Shown here one piece after another: positions 51,506 to 60,689 of a DNA stretch of 64,000 bases. The stretch covers positions 1 through 64,000 of the forward strand of contig NZ_JACHJL010000013.1 of the NCBI RefSeq assembly GCF_014203645.1, read 5' to 3'. Each line of letters starts with the position of its first letter. The first letter of the stretch is position 1. The translations under genes were made by a program, and so were the position numbers. The notes beneath the pieces were generated by a model. It was not told where the DNA came from. It made no database searches and was given only the letters and a program-made list of their open reading frames with translations. Origin of the DNA: Streptomyces zagrosensis (GTDB lineage: Bacteria > Actinomycetota > Actinomycetes > Streptomycetales > Streptomycetaceae).

Positions 51506-52246
51506 TCAGGCAGCCAACTGCTGCTTGTCCCCCATCACCACGACGGGATGCCGCGCCGGGTCAAGGTGCTTGAGCAGGTACTCCATCCCCGCCTTTGGCA
51601 GGCTCACACAGCCTGACGTGCCGCTCCCGTGGTCCAGATGTAGCCAGATGCTGCCGCCCTTGCGGCGACCCTGGGGGCGGGTCGGGTCCAGTGGCGAGGT
51701 ACCCGTGAGGCGGTTGTAGTCGATCGCGATGACGTAGTCGAAGTCGTGCCAATGGGTCTTGGGCCAGTAGTGCGGGGCTGCGAAGGCGGCGGCGTGGTGG
51801 TACGGCAGCTCGGCGCCGGGATTGGGCAGCACACCGCCCGCGTCGCTGAGCGCGAACACGCCCACCGGGCTGCGCTTATCGTCCTCACGGTGGTGGGTCG
51901 TCCAGCCCCGCCTGCCGTTGTGAGCGGACCAGGACCGGTCACGCTTCCAGGTGTCGCCGTCCTTGGTGTAGAGCACCACTGTGGCATCGGCCGAGTTCTC
52001 GCCCCTGCCGTAGACGGCCACCACCTGCCGCGTCACACCGGGTATCTTCGCCGCCAGCTTGTCCCCCACATGTGGGATGCGCCGTGGGTCCGCCGAGGAA
52101 GACGCCTTTGGCCCCGCCTGCTTCGCGCCGTCGCCCGCCGGCCCCTTGTCTTTGCCACCGTTGCCCTCGCAACCGGCCAGCAGGCCGGCAGCCAGCACGG
52201 CCACCACCGTCCCGCGCACCACACCCGACATTCGCATGGCTCCCAT
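51506..52246 (-). CDS. L,D-transpeptidase-like (YkuD) lipoprotein
   Basis: A 246-residue lipoprotein. The signal peptide ends with LLAGC (lipobox). The catalytic domain carries SPVGVFAL, a Trp/His-rich central block and the active-site sequence HGSGTSGCVSLPKAGM, where His, Ser and Cys match the YkuD pattern H-x-x-x-S-x-G-C. It probably acts on peptidoglycan or related peptides outside the membrane. Three ATG codons are near the start; 52246 has GAAGGGG at suitable spacing. Confidence 0.85.
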   Translation of the reverse strand: MGAMRMSGVVRGTVVAVLAAGLLAGCEGNGGKDKGPAGDGAKQAGPKASSSADPRRIPHVGDKLAAKIPGVTRQVVAVYGRGENSADATVVLYTKDGDTWKRDRSWSAHNGRRGWTTHHREDDKRSPVGVFALSDAGGVLPNPGAELPYHHAAAFAAPHYWPKTHWHDFDYVIAIDYNRLTGTSPLDPTRPQGRRKGGSIWLHLDHGSGTSGCVSLPKAGMEYLLKHLDPARHPVVVMGDKQQLAA

Positions 52247-52421
52247 CGTCGCACCCCTTCGCCGGGACCACGGCAGCACCCGGGGACCGATCGGCCCGAA
52301 CCGCCCGCTGCCCGGGAAAACCAGTTGAATTCGCTCCGCTCGGAAGGCGAACCTGTCACGTCTCCCGCCCCTGCTTCCTGCTTCCTGCTTCCTGTCGAAT
52401 TCATCGCTAGCTCGGGATGTC

Positions 52422-54422
52422 ATGCAAATTCGAGATCTGCCGTTCCCCGATCCCGGCCACCCCGATGCGCGCTCCGGCCCCCGCCTGCTGATCTGGCTGG
52501 GCAAACAACAGCGGCGCCAACAGGTGGTGGCCGCCTTGTGGGGCACGCTGCACATGGCGGCCCTCGCCTGCCTGCCCTTGGCCCTCGGTCTCGGCGTACA
52601 GGCCGTGGTAGACCGCTCCGGCGAACGACTGGCGCTGGCCGGTGGGCTGTTGCTCGTGCTCGGTGCGCTCGCGGCGGCCGGTGACACGATGCTGCACCGG
52701 GTGGCCATCACCAACTGGATCACGGTGGCCGCCCGGCTACAGCAACTCCTGGCCCGCAAAGCAGCCGAACTCGGTTCCGCACTGACCCGCCGGGTCGCCG
52801 CCGGCGAGGTCGTCGCCGTCTCCACCGGGGACGTGGAGAAGATCGGCTGGTTCGTAGAAACCCTCTCTCGCTTCGCGGCAGCGGTGGTGACCACCGTCGT
52901 GGTGTGCGTGAGCCTGATCATCTACCAGCCCGCTCTCGGCATGGTGATCGCCATCGGCGTCCCGTTGCTGACGCTCGGTGTACTGCCGCTGCTGCCGTAT
53001 GCCACCCGGCGGGCCGACGTTCAGCGGGAGAAGGCCGGCCGGGCCACAGAGCTCGCCGCCGACACCGTGGCGGGCCTACGGGTACTGCGCGGCATCGGCG
53101 GCGAAGAATTGTTCCTCGACCGCTATCGTGCGGCCTCCCAGGAAGTCAGAGCCGCAGCAGTGCGCAGTGCCCGAATGTGGGCACTGATCGCCGCCGTACA
53201 GGTTGCGCTTCCGGGACTGCTGCTGATTGCCGTCGTCTGGTACGGGGTCGGGCTGGCTCAGGACGGCCGGATCGGCGTCGGCGAACTGGTCACGGTCTAC
53301 GGCGCCGTCACCTTCCTCCTTTTTCCTCTGCGGCACTTCGAAGAGATCGCCATGGCCTACTCCTTCTCCCGGCCGTCCGCGCAGCGCGCCGCCCAGGTAC
53401 TGGCGTTGCAGCGTTCGGGCCGGGCGCCCACGTCAACCGACGTGCACGCGTTCGGCGCCAACACCGGCGACGATCCAGTGGAACTCGGCGGGGACCTGTA
53501 CGACCCGGCGACCGGCCTCCTCGCGCCCGCCGGGCAACTGACGCTCGTCGTGTGCGGCGACCCAGACGCGGCGGGGCGCCTGGCCGACCGGTTGGGAGGC
53601 CACGCACCAGGCGTACCCGAGCCGGCCAAACTCGCCACCGACACACACGAGGAAGCCGACGAGGCAAACACAGCAAACACAGCAGACAGGGCAGCACATA
53701 CGGCCGCGGCGAGTGACGTTGCGCGGCAGAACGACAACCCCACGGCGCGGCCCGACACCCCGCCGGCATCCGGCGCGCCCTCGGTACTGCTCGGCGGTAT
53801 CGCACTGGATGACCTTCCGCTGATCGCCGCACGAGCGGCAGTGCTTGTCCAGGACAAGGACCCGGTGCTCCTCTCGGGGACACTCGGCGAACTGCTCGAC
53901 GTGCCCTGTTCCGGCACGGTCTCCGCCCAAGAGGCATTGGACGCCGCGCAGTGCGGCGACGTACTCACGGCCCTGGCGCAGGCGGCGGACGATGGCTCAG
54001 GCGACCCGGAGCGGGCCAAGATCACTGAACGTGGGCGCTCCCTTTCCGGTGGGCAGCGGCAGCGGTTGGCCTTGGCCAGGTCGCTGGTGACCGATCCGGG
54101 TGTACTGGTCCTCGACGAACCCACCTCCGCCGTGGACTCGCACACCGAAGCCCGGATCGCCGATGGTCTACGTCGGCTGCGCACCGGCCGCACGACGGTC
54201 GTCTTCGCCTCCAGTCCTCTACTGCTCGACCGTGCCGACCGGGTGGTGTTCGTCCCTGACGGCGCCGTTGCGGACGTCGGCACCCACCGCGAACTGCTGC
54301 TCACCAACCCGGCGTACCGCGCGGTGGTGACTCGCCAAAGTGACGAGGAGCCGGTGGCGGTCGCGCCGGGCGGCAGTACCCACCAGACCACCGAGGCCCG
54401 CAAGATCGAGGAGTCGGCATGA
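52422..54422 (+). CDS. ABC exporter half-transporter with degenerate Walker A
   Basis: A 666-residue half-transporter. Membrane segments occupy roughly residues 35-310. The ATPase domain is unusual: the Walker A position (about residue 375) reads VVCGDPDAAGRLADRL, without the GKS/T lysine. An insert rich in Asn/Ala/Thr/Asp (about 406-450) follows. The signature (LSGGQRQRLALARS, near 540) and Walker B (VLVLDEPTSAVD) are intact. Its stop overlaps the next half-transporter (ATGA). It should work as a heterodimer, giving the signature motif to its partner's ATP site. Confidence 0.88.
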   Translation: MQIRDLPFPDPGHPDARSGPRLLIWLGKQQRRQQVVAALWGTLHMAALACLPLALGLGVQAVVDRSGERLALAGGLLLVLGALAAAGDTMLHRVAITNWITVAARLQQLLARKAAELGSALTRRVAAGEVVAVSTGDVEKIGWFVETLSRFAAAVVTTVVVCVSLIIYQPALGMVIAIGVPLLTLGVLPLLPYATRRADVQREKAGRATELAADTVAGLRVLRGIGGEELFLDRYRAASQEVRAAAVRSARMWALIAAVQVALPGLLLIAVVWYGVGLAQDGRIGVGELVTVYGAVTFLLFPLRHFEEIAMAYSFSRPSAQRAAQVLALQRSGRAPTSTDVHAFGANTGDDPVELGGDLYDPATGLLAPAGQLTLVVCGDPDAAGRLADRLGGHAPGVPEPAKLATDTHEEADEANTANTADRAAHTAAASDVARQNDNPTARPDTPPASGAPSVLLGGIALDDLPLIAARAAVLVQDKDPVLLSGTLGELLDVPCSGTVSAQEALDAAQCGDVLTALAQAADDGSGDPERAKITERGRSLSGGQRQRLALARSLVTDPGVLVLDEPTSAVDSHTEARIADGLRRLRTGRTTVVFASSPLLLDRADRVVFVPDGAVADVGTHRELLLTNPAYRAVVTRQSDEEPVAVAPGGSTHQTTEARKIEESA

Positions 54423-56200
54423 TCGGCGTAGCACCGCCGGAGTACGACCCGGCCGCCCCGGAGTCGGCTACCACCCTGCCTGTCGGCTCGACGCTGACCG
54501 TGCGGAGTTACGTACGCGAACTGCTGCTCCGCCACCGCCGCGCTTTCGGGCTGCTCATGCTGGTCAACACCGTCGCCGTGCTGGCATCGATGGTCGGGCC
54601 TTACCTGCTGGGCGGCATGGTGGAGGACCTCGCGGCGGGCGAGGACGACGTCGCGCTCGGCCGCACCGTTGCCCTGTTCGCACTGGCCCTGGCCGTGCAG
54701 ACGGTATTCGTGCACCAGGTGCGGTTGCGTGGCGCGATCCTCGGTGAGCAGATGTTGGCGGACCTGCGCGAGGACTTCCTGGTGCGCTCGGTGGGTCTGC
54801 CGCCGGGAGTGTTGGAGCGGGCGGGGACCGGGGATCTGCTGTCGCGGATCACGACCGATATCGACCGTCTTGCGAACGCCATGCGCGAGGCCGTGCCACA
54901 GCTCGCGGTCGGTGTGGTGTGGACAGGGCTGTTGCTCGGCGCAATCACCGCGACCGCGCCGCCGCTGGGCCTGGCCGTCCTGGTGGCGCTGCCGGTACTG
55001 CTGGTCGGTTGCCGCTGGTACTTCCGCAGGGCGCCGAGCGCCTACCGTTCGGAGGCCGCCGGGTACGCGGCCGTCGCCGCCACGCTGGCCGAGATGGTGG
55101 ATGCCGGCCGCACCATCGAGACGCACCGGCTCGGCAGCCGCCGAGTGACTCTTTCCGATCGCCGGATACGCGAGTGGACGAGTTGGGAGCGGTACACGCT
55201 CTGGCTGCGCACGGTGCTCTTCCCGGTGATCAGCGGGGCACATGTGCTGATCCTGGCCTCGGTTTTGATCCTGGGCGGTGCCTTCGTCCTGGAGGGCTGG
55301 CTCTCGGTCGGCCAACTCACCACGGGGGCGCTGCTGGCACAGATGCTGGTCGAGCCTGTGGGCCTCATTTTGCGCTGGTACGACGAGTTGCAGATCGCTC
55401 AGGTGTCGCTGGCCCGATTGGTAGGCGTACGGGAAATCGAGCCTGAGGACACGGACGGCGCAGCGACACCGGAAGGCCGGGACATGCGCGCTGACGAGGT
55501 GCGCTTCGGCTACCGGGCGGGAACCGATGTGTTGCACGACGTGACCCTCGCGGTGCGGCCAGGGACACGGATGGCATTGGTCGGGCCCTCCGGGGCAGGC
55601 AAGTCCACGCTGGGGAGACTGCTCGCGGGGATCTATGCGCCACGCACGGGCGAGGTCACCCTCGGCGGTGCCGAGCTGGCGCGGATGCCAGCCGAGCAGG
55701 TGCGCCAGCAGGTTGCGCTCGTCAACCAGGAGCACCATGTGTTCGTGGGTTCCCTGCGGGACAACCTGCGGCTGGCCCGTACCGGCGCGGTGGATCGCGA
55801 GCTGTGGGCAGCGCTGTCCGCGGTGGACGCGGATGGGTGGGCCCGGGCGCTGGAGGGTGGTCTCGAAGCGGAGGTCGGCTCGGGTGGCCTCACTTTGACG
55901 CCCGCGCAGGCCCAGCAGGTCGCGCTGGCCCGACTGGTGCTCGCTGACCCCCACACGCTGGTGCTGGACGAGGCGACATCGCTGCTCGATCCGCGTGCGG
56001 CGCGACACCTGGAACGCTCGTTGGCCCGGGTGCTTGAGGGACGGACCGTGGTGGCCATCGCGCACCGGCTGCACACCGCGCACGATGCGGATGTGATCGC
56101 GGTGGTCGAGGACGGCCGTATCAGCGAGCTGGGCGGACACGACGAACTGATCGCAGCCAACGGTGCGTACGCCGCGCTCTGGCGCTCCTGGCACCAGTGA
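54419..56200 (+). CDS. ABC exporter half-transporter with degenerate signature motif
   Basis: A 593-residue half-transporter. Membrane segments span about residues 40-320. The ATPase domain has an intact Walker A (GPSGAGKST, near 389) and Walker B (TLVLDEATSLLD, near 516), but the signature motif is LTPAQAQQVALA (near 492) rather than LSGGQ. IAHRLHT supplies the H-loop. The defects are the mirror image of those in the coupled partner, so one composite ATP site is complete and the other is degenerate on both sides. Confidence 0.9.
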   Translation: MIGVAPPEYDPAAPESATTLPVGSTLTVRSYVRELLLRHRRAFGLLMLVNTVAVLASMVGPYLLGGMVEDLAAGEDDVALGRTVALFALALAVQTVFVHQVRLRGAILGEQMLADLREDFLVRSVGLPPGVLERAGTGDLLSRITTDIDRLANAMREAVPQLAVGVVWTGLLLGAITATAPPLGLAVLVALPVLLVGCRWYFRRAPSAYRSEAAGYAAVAATLAEMVDAGRTIETHRLGSRRVTLSDRRIREWTSWERYTLWLRTVLFPVISGAHVLILASVLILGGAFVLEGWLSVGQLTTGALLAQMLVEPVGLILRWYDELQIAQVSLARLVGVREIEPEDTDGAATPEGRDMRADEVRFGYRAGTDVLHDVTLAVRPGTRMALVGPSGAGKSTLGRLLAGIYAPRTGEVTLGGAELARMPAEQVRQQVALVNQEHHVFVGSLRDNLRLARTGAVDRELWAALSAVDADGWARALEGGLEAEVGSGGLTLTPAQAQQVALARLVLADPHTLVLDEATSLLDPRAARHLERSLARVLEGRTVVAIAHRLHTAHDADVIAVVEDGRISELGGHDELIAANGAYAALWRSWHQ

Positions 56201-56289
56201 GCTCATTGCCGGTGCGTCGCGCGCCCTTCGGGGCGGGCGGCGCACCGGTTGCGACCTGGGCACTCCCGGGCTCGCGCACCAGCGGCAGG

Positions 56290-57081
56290 TCACAGGAAGC
56301 CGAGCGCTCCGAGTCCGCCTACGCCGCCCAAGAGCATGAAGACAGGCATCAAAACCTTGAGCTCGATCCAGCTTCCGGCACGAAAGCGCATCATCCTTGG
56401 CGGGCCGAGCGGATACCACCGCTTGCGGCCGATCGGAATGGGCCACAAGATCGGGCAGCCGGACACGGTCAGCGCATCGCCGATGTCGTGCACCAAAGCG
56501 CCGAGCACGATCGGCAGGCCCAGCCACAGATACTCCTGGCCGGCCCCGGTGAACAGCCAGTCCGAGCCGTTGCCCGGCTTGTTGAGGATGTCGGCGAGAA
56601 TCCAGGCGCTGGTTGCTCCCAGGAGCCAGACCAGGACGTCGCTGGAGACGCGGGCCATGCGCCACAGCAGCCCCTCGACCGCGAGCACCATGTGCACAAA
56701 GAGCAGACCAAGCACAGCCCAGCGGCCACCGGTCACGGCCAGCGCCGAGGCGCCTCCGCCGATCAGCATGGCCCACACCCAGGTGTGCGTGAGCGTGCGA
56801 TGTCCGCCGGAGCGGCGCGGATCGCCTGCTTTTCGGGTGGCCTGATAGGTGGCGTGGGAGATACGGTCGATCACCTCGCACAGGCCACGCGAGAGAGGTC
56901 CGAAGGCGCGGGATATGGTCGCCGATTTGTGGTCCAGGTCCGGGGCTAGCGCGGCCCCGGCGCAGATCAGCGCGCCGACGACGAGCACGGGCCAGGGCAT
57001 GGGGTGCCCGGCGGCCCCGGTTGCCGCGCCCACCCCCAGCCAGGCTGCCGCTCCGGACAGCGAATGCGCCGGTCCCATCAT
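56290..57081 (-). CDS. YdjM-like (DUF457) membrane-bound metal-dependent hydrolase
   Basis: A 263-residue polytopic membrane protein of the YdjM/DUF457 family. The conserved His/Asp pairs are GPAHSLSGAAAWL at the start, LAPDLDHKSAT, GHRTLTHTW and ALVHDIGDALT. About six membrane segments are visible. In other bacteria the family is linked to the SOS response and may act as a membrane metallo-hydrolase; the substrate is unknown. It is divergent from the helicase gene. Confidence 0.88.
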   Translation of the reverse strand: MMGPAHSLSGAAAWLGVGAATGAAGHPMPWPVLVVGALICAGAALAPDLDHKSATISRAFGPLSRGLCEVIDRISHATYQATRKAGDPRRSGGHRTLTHTWVWAMLIGGGASALAVTGGRWAVLGLLFVHMVLAVEGLLWRMARVSSDVLVWLLGATSAWILADILNKPGNGSDWLFTGAGQEYLWLGLPIVLGALVHDIGDALTVSGCPILWPIPIGRKRWYPLGPPRMMRFRAGSWIELKVLMPVFMLLGGVGGLGALGFL

Positions 57082-57217
57082 CGTCGTTCCCCGCCCCTGC
57101 TCGCGCCCGCGCCTCGGCGGGTGGTCTTCTCATCGGCCCGGCACAGCCTAGCTGCGAACGATCTTCGTCAGCACAGCCGGTTCCCGCCTGAAGGCCAAGA
57201 GCAGGCAGTATGGGGGC

Positions 57218-59731
57218 GTGACTCTTATCGATCAGATGCCGAGCGACGCCAACCCCGATGCCCTCTTCGAGACCTTCTCGACGTGGGTGGAGGAACGGGG
57301 CATCTCGCTCTACCCCGCTCAGGAGGAGGCACTGATCGAGGTGGTCTCCGGGTCGAATGTCATCTTGTCCACGCCCACCGGCTCGGGGAAGAGCCTGGTT
57401 GCGGCAGGGGCGCACTTCGCGGCGTTGGCGCGCGATGAGGTGACCTTCTATACCGCTCCGATCAAGGCGCTGGTCTCGGAGAAGTTCTTTGAGCTGTGCA
57501 AGATGTTCGGCACCGAGAACGTGGGCATGCTGACCGGCGATGCGTCCGTGAACGCCGACGCTCCGATCATTTGCTGCACCGCCGAGGTGCTGGCGTCCAT
57601 CGCACTGCGGGATGGAAAGAACGCTGACGTGGGTCAGGTGGTGATGGATGAGTTCCACTTCTACGCGGAGCCAGACCGCGGGTGGGCCTGGCAGATCCCG
57701 ATCATTGAGTTGCCGCAGGCGCAGTTTGTACTGATGTCGGCGACGCTGGGCGACGTCACACGGTTCGAGGGGGACCTCACCCGGCGTACCGGGCGGCCGA
57801 CCGCCGTGGTCCGCTCGGCCACCAGGCCGGTACCGCTGAGCTACGAGTACCGAACGACGACACTCACCGAGACGCTGACCGAACTGCTGGAAACGCGCCA
57901 GGCCCCGGTCTACATCGTGCACTTCACCCAGGCCGCGGCCGTGGAGCGGGCGCAGGCCCTGATGAGCATCAATATGTGCTCGCGCGACGAGAAGGACGAG
58001 ATCGCGGCGCTGATCGGAAAATTCCGATTCACCACCAAGTTCGGCCGCAACCTCTCGCGCTATGTCCGGCACGGCATCGGAGTGCACCACGCGGGGATGT
58101 TGCCCAAGTACCGACGGCTGGTGGAACGGCTTGCGCAGGCCGGTTTGCTGAAGGTGATCTGCGGTACGGACACGCTTGGCGTCGGCGTCAATGTGCCCAT
58201 TAGGACGGTGCTGTTCACGGCGCTGACCAAGTACGACGGGCAGCGGGTGCGCACACTGCGCGCCCGTGAGTTTCACCAGATCGCCGGGCGCGCCGGGCGA
58301 GCCGGATTCGATACCGCCGGGTTTGTGGTGGCGCAGGCCCCCGAGCACGTGGTGGAGAACGAGAAGGCACTGACGAAGGCCGGTGACGATCCGAAGAAGC
58401 GCCGCAGGGTGGTCCGTAAGAAGGCACCCGAGGGCTTTGTGAGTTGGGGACAGAACACCTTTGAGAAGCTGATCGCCGCCGACCCTGAGCCGCTCACTTC
58501 CCGGTTCCGCGTGACGCACACCATGCTCCTTGCGATCATCGCCCGGCCGGGCAACGCGTTCGAGGCGATGCGCCGGCTGCTGGAAGACAACCACGAGCCG
58601 CGCAAGAACCAACTTCGGCACATCCGCCGCGCCATTGCCATCTATCGGTCCCTGCTGGATGGCGGTGTGGTCGAGCAGTTGGACAAGCCTGACGCCGACG
58701 GCAGGATCGTCCGGCTGACCGTCGATTTGCAGGCGGACTTCGCGCTCAATCAGCCGCTGTCTACGTTCGCACTTGCCTCGTTCGAGCTGTTGGACCCGGA
58801 GTCTCCCTCGTATGCCCTGGACATGGTGTCCGTCGTCGAATCGACGCTCGATGACCCCCGGCAGATTTTGGCCGCCCAGCAGAATAAGGCCAGGGGCGAG
58901 GCCGTGGCGCAAATGAAGGCGGACGGCGTCGAGTACGAGGAGCGGATGGAGCTTTTGCAGGACATCACCTATCCGCGTCCGCTGGAGGAGATCCTGTCGC
59001 ACGCGTACGACGTGTACCGCAAGAGTCACCCGTGGGTGGGCGACCATCCGCTGTCGCCCAAGTCGGTGATTCGCGACATGTACGAGCGGGCGATGACGTT
59101 CACCGAATTCACCTCGTTCTACGATCTGGCGCGCACCGAGGGCATCGTGCTGCGCTACCTCGCCAGCGCGTACAAGGCTTTGGATCACACCGTGCCGGAC
59201 GATTTGAAGTCGGACGACTTCGAGGATCTGATCGCCTGGCTCGGCGAGATGGTGCGGCAGGTGGACTCCAGCCTGCTGGATGAGTGGGAGCAACTCGCCA
59301 ATCCGGAGGTGGAGTCGGCGGAGGAGGCGCAGGAGCGCGCGGACCAGGTCAAGCCGGTCACCGCGAACACCCGCGCTTTTCGGGTGTTGGTGCGCAACGC
59401 CATGTTCCGCCGGGTGGAGTTGGCCGCGCTGGACAAGGCGGACGAGTTGGGAGAGCTCGACGCGGAGTCGGGCTGGGACGCGGAAGCCTGGGGGCGGGCG
59501 CTGGACGCGTACTGGGATGAGTACCAGGAACTTGGCACCGGACCCGACGCGCGTGGCCCCAAGCTGCTGCGCATCGAGGAGCAGCCGGAGCACGGACTGT
59601 GGCGGGTGCGGCAGACCTTCGCCGATCCGAACGGCGACCACGACTGGGGCATCTCCGCCGAGGTGGACCTGGCCGCGTCGGACGAGGAAGGCCGGGCGGT
59701 GGTCCGCGTAACCGACGTGGGCCAGTTGTAA
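57218..59731 (+). CDS. Ski2-like superfamily 2 RNA/DNA helicase (DUF3516 type)
   Basis: An 837-residue SF2 helicase. Motif I is STPTGSGKS (residues 51-59), motif Ia TAPIKALVSEK, motif II DEFH, motif III LMSATL, and motif VI QIAGRAGRAG. The C-terminal third has no known catalytic motif and is the actinomycete DUF3516 extension. It probably unwinds structured RNA. GTG 57218 is the start. It is the first gene of a stretch continuing into the thioesterase gene. Confidence 0.92.
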   Translation: MTLIDQMPSDANPDALFETFSTWVEERGISLYPAQEEALIEVVSGSNVILSTPTGSGKSLVAAGAHFAALARDEVTFYTAPIKALVSEKFFELCKMFGTENVGMLTGDASVNADAPIICCTAEVLASIALRDGKNADVGQVVMDEFHFYAEPDRGWAWQIPIIELPQAQFVLMSATLGDVTRFEGDLTRRTGRPTAVVRSATRPVPLSYEYRTTTLTETLTELLETRQAPVYIVHFTQAAAVERAQALMSINMCSRDEKDEIAALIGKFRFTTKFGRNLSRYVRHGIGVHHAGMLPKYRRLVERLAQAGLLKVICGTDTLGVGVNVPIRTVLFTALTKYDGQRVRTLRAREFHQIAGRAGRAGFDTAGFVVAQAPEHVVENEKALTKAGDDPKKRRRVVRKKAPEGFVSWGQNTFEKLIAADPEPLTSRFRVTHTMLLAIIARPGNAFEAMRRLLEDNHEPRKNQLRHIRRAIAIYRSLLDGGVVEQLDKPDADGRIVRLTVDLQADFALNQPLSTFALASFELLDPESPSYALDMVSVVESTLDDPRQILAAQQNKARGEAVAQMKADGVEYEERMELLQDITYPRPLEEILSHAYDVYRKSHPWVGDHPLSPKSVIRDMYERAMTFTEFTSFYDLARTEGIVLRYLASAYKALDHTVPDDLKSDDFEDLIAWLGEMVRQVDSSLLDEWEQLANPEVESAEEAQERADQVKPVTANTRAFRVLVRNAMFRRVELAALDKADELGELDAESGWDAEAWGRALDAYWDEYQELGTGPDARGPKLLRIEEQPEHGLWRVRQTFADPNGDHDWGISAEVDLAASDEEGRAVVRVTDVGQL

Positions 59732-59804
59732 CCTCCCACACGCCACTCGCGCCGGGCGGTGGCCGGGCGACACGCCCCGGCATTTCAACAAAGGAGCATC
59801 ACCG

Positions 59805-60686
59805 ATGACCAATCCCGCCGAGCGGCTGGTCGATCTGCTCGACCTGGAGCGGATCGAGGTCAACATCTTCCGCGGTCTCAGCCCCGACGAATCGCTCCAG
59901 CGGGTGTTCGGCGGACAGGTCGCAGGGCAGGCCCTGGTGGCGGCGGGACGGACCACGGACGGGGATCGCCCGGTGCACTCGCTGCACGCGTACTTTCTGC
60001 GGCCGGGCATGCCGGGGGTGCCCATCGTGTACCAGGTGGAGCGCGTACGGGACGGTCGATCCTTCACCACCCGGCGGGTGGTCGCCGTCCAGCAGGGGCG
60101 GACGATCTTCAATCTGACGGCCTCCTTCCATCAATCGGAGCCGGGTTTCGAGCATCAGGTGCCGATGCCGAAGGTCCCCGAGCCGGAGTCGCTGCCCCGG
60201 CTCGGCGACGCGATCCGCGAGCATCTGGGAGAACTCCCCGAGGCGCTACGCCGCATGGAGCGGCGGCAGGCCTTCGACATCCGTTACGTCGAGCCGTTGC
60301 GGTGGACGGCCGAGGAATTGGCGGGGGCGGAACCGCGCAGCGGGGTGTGGATGCGTGCGGTGGGCCCGCTGGGTGATGACCCGCTTGTGCACACGTGCGC
60401 CCTCACCTATGCCAGTGACATGACCCTGCTGGATGCGGTGCGCATCCCCATCGAACCGCTGTGGGGGCCGCGCGGCTTCGACATGGCATCGCTGGACCAC
60501 GCGATGTGGTTTCATCAGCCCTTCCGTGCCGATGAATGGTTCCTCTACCAGCAGGAGTCGCCCATCGCGACGGGCGCACGTGGTCTGGCCCGCGGCCAAA
60601 TCTTCAACCGGGACGGCGCGCTGCTGGTCTCGGTCATGCAGGAGGGCCTGTTCCGACCGCATCGCCGCCCCGAGACGCAGGTGTGA
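59805..60686 (+). CDS. tesB: Acyl-CoA thioesterase II
   Basis: A 293-residue double-hotdog thioesterase. Family blocks are FRGLSPDESLQRVFGGQVAGQAL, SLHAYFLRPG, DGRSFTTRRV, SLDHAMWFHQPFRADEWFLY and ARGQIFNRDGALLVSVMQEGL. The catalytic Asp/Thr/Gln set is consistent. It hydrolyses acyl-CoA to free acid and CoA. ATG 59805 has AAAGGAG upstream. Its 3' end faces the DUF6397 gene with a 3-bp gap. Confidence 0.95.
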   Translation: MTNPAERLVDLLDLERIEVNIFRGLSPDESLQRVFGGQVAGQALVAAGRTTDGDRPVHSLHAYFLRPGMPGVPIVYQVERVRDGRSFTTRRVVAVQQGRTIFNLTASFHQSEPGFEHQVPMPKVPEPESLPRLGDAIREHLGELPEALRRMERRQAFDIRYVEPLRWTAEELAGAEPRSGVWMRAVGPLGDDPLVHTCALTYASDMTLLDAVRIPIEPLWGPRGFDMASLDHAMWFHQPFRADEWFLYQQESPIATGARGLARGQIFNRDGALLVSVMQEGLFRPHRRPETQV

Positions 60687-60689
60687 GGG

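Noticed and set aside
53357..60112. A 2251-codon open frame on the minus strand across the ABC exporter, helicase and thioesterase genes
   Set aside because: It is antisense to four well-supported genes, has an odd Arg/Pro/His/Gln-rich composition and no recognisable domain. Such stop-free antisense frames are an effect of very high GC content.
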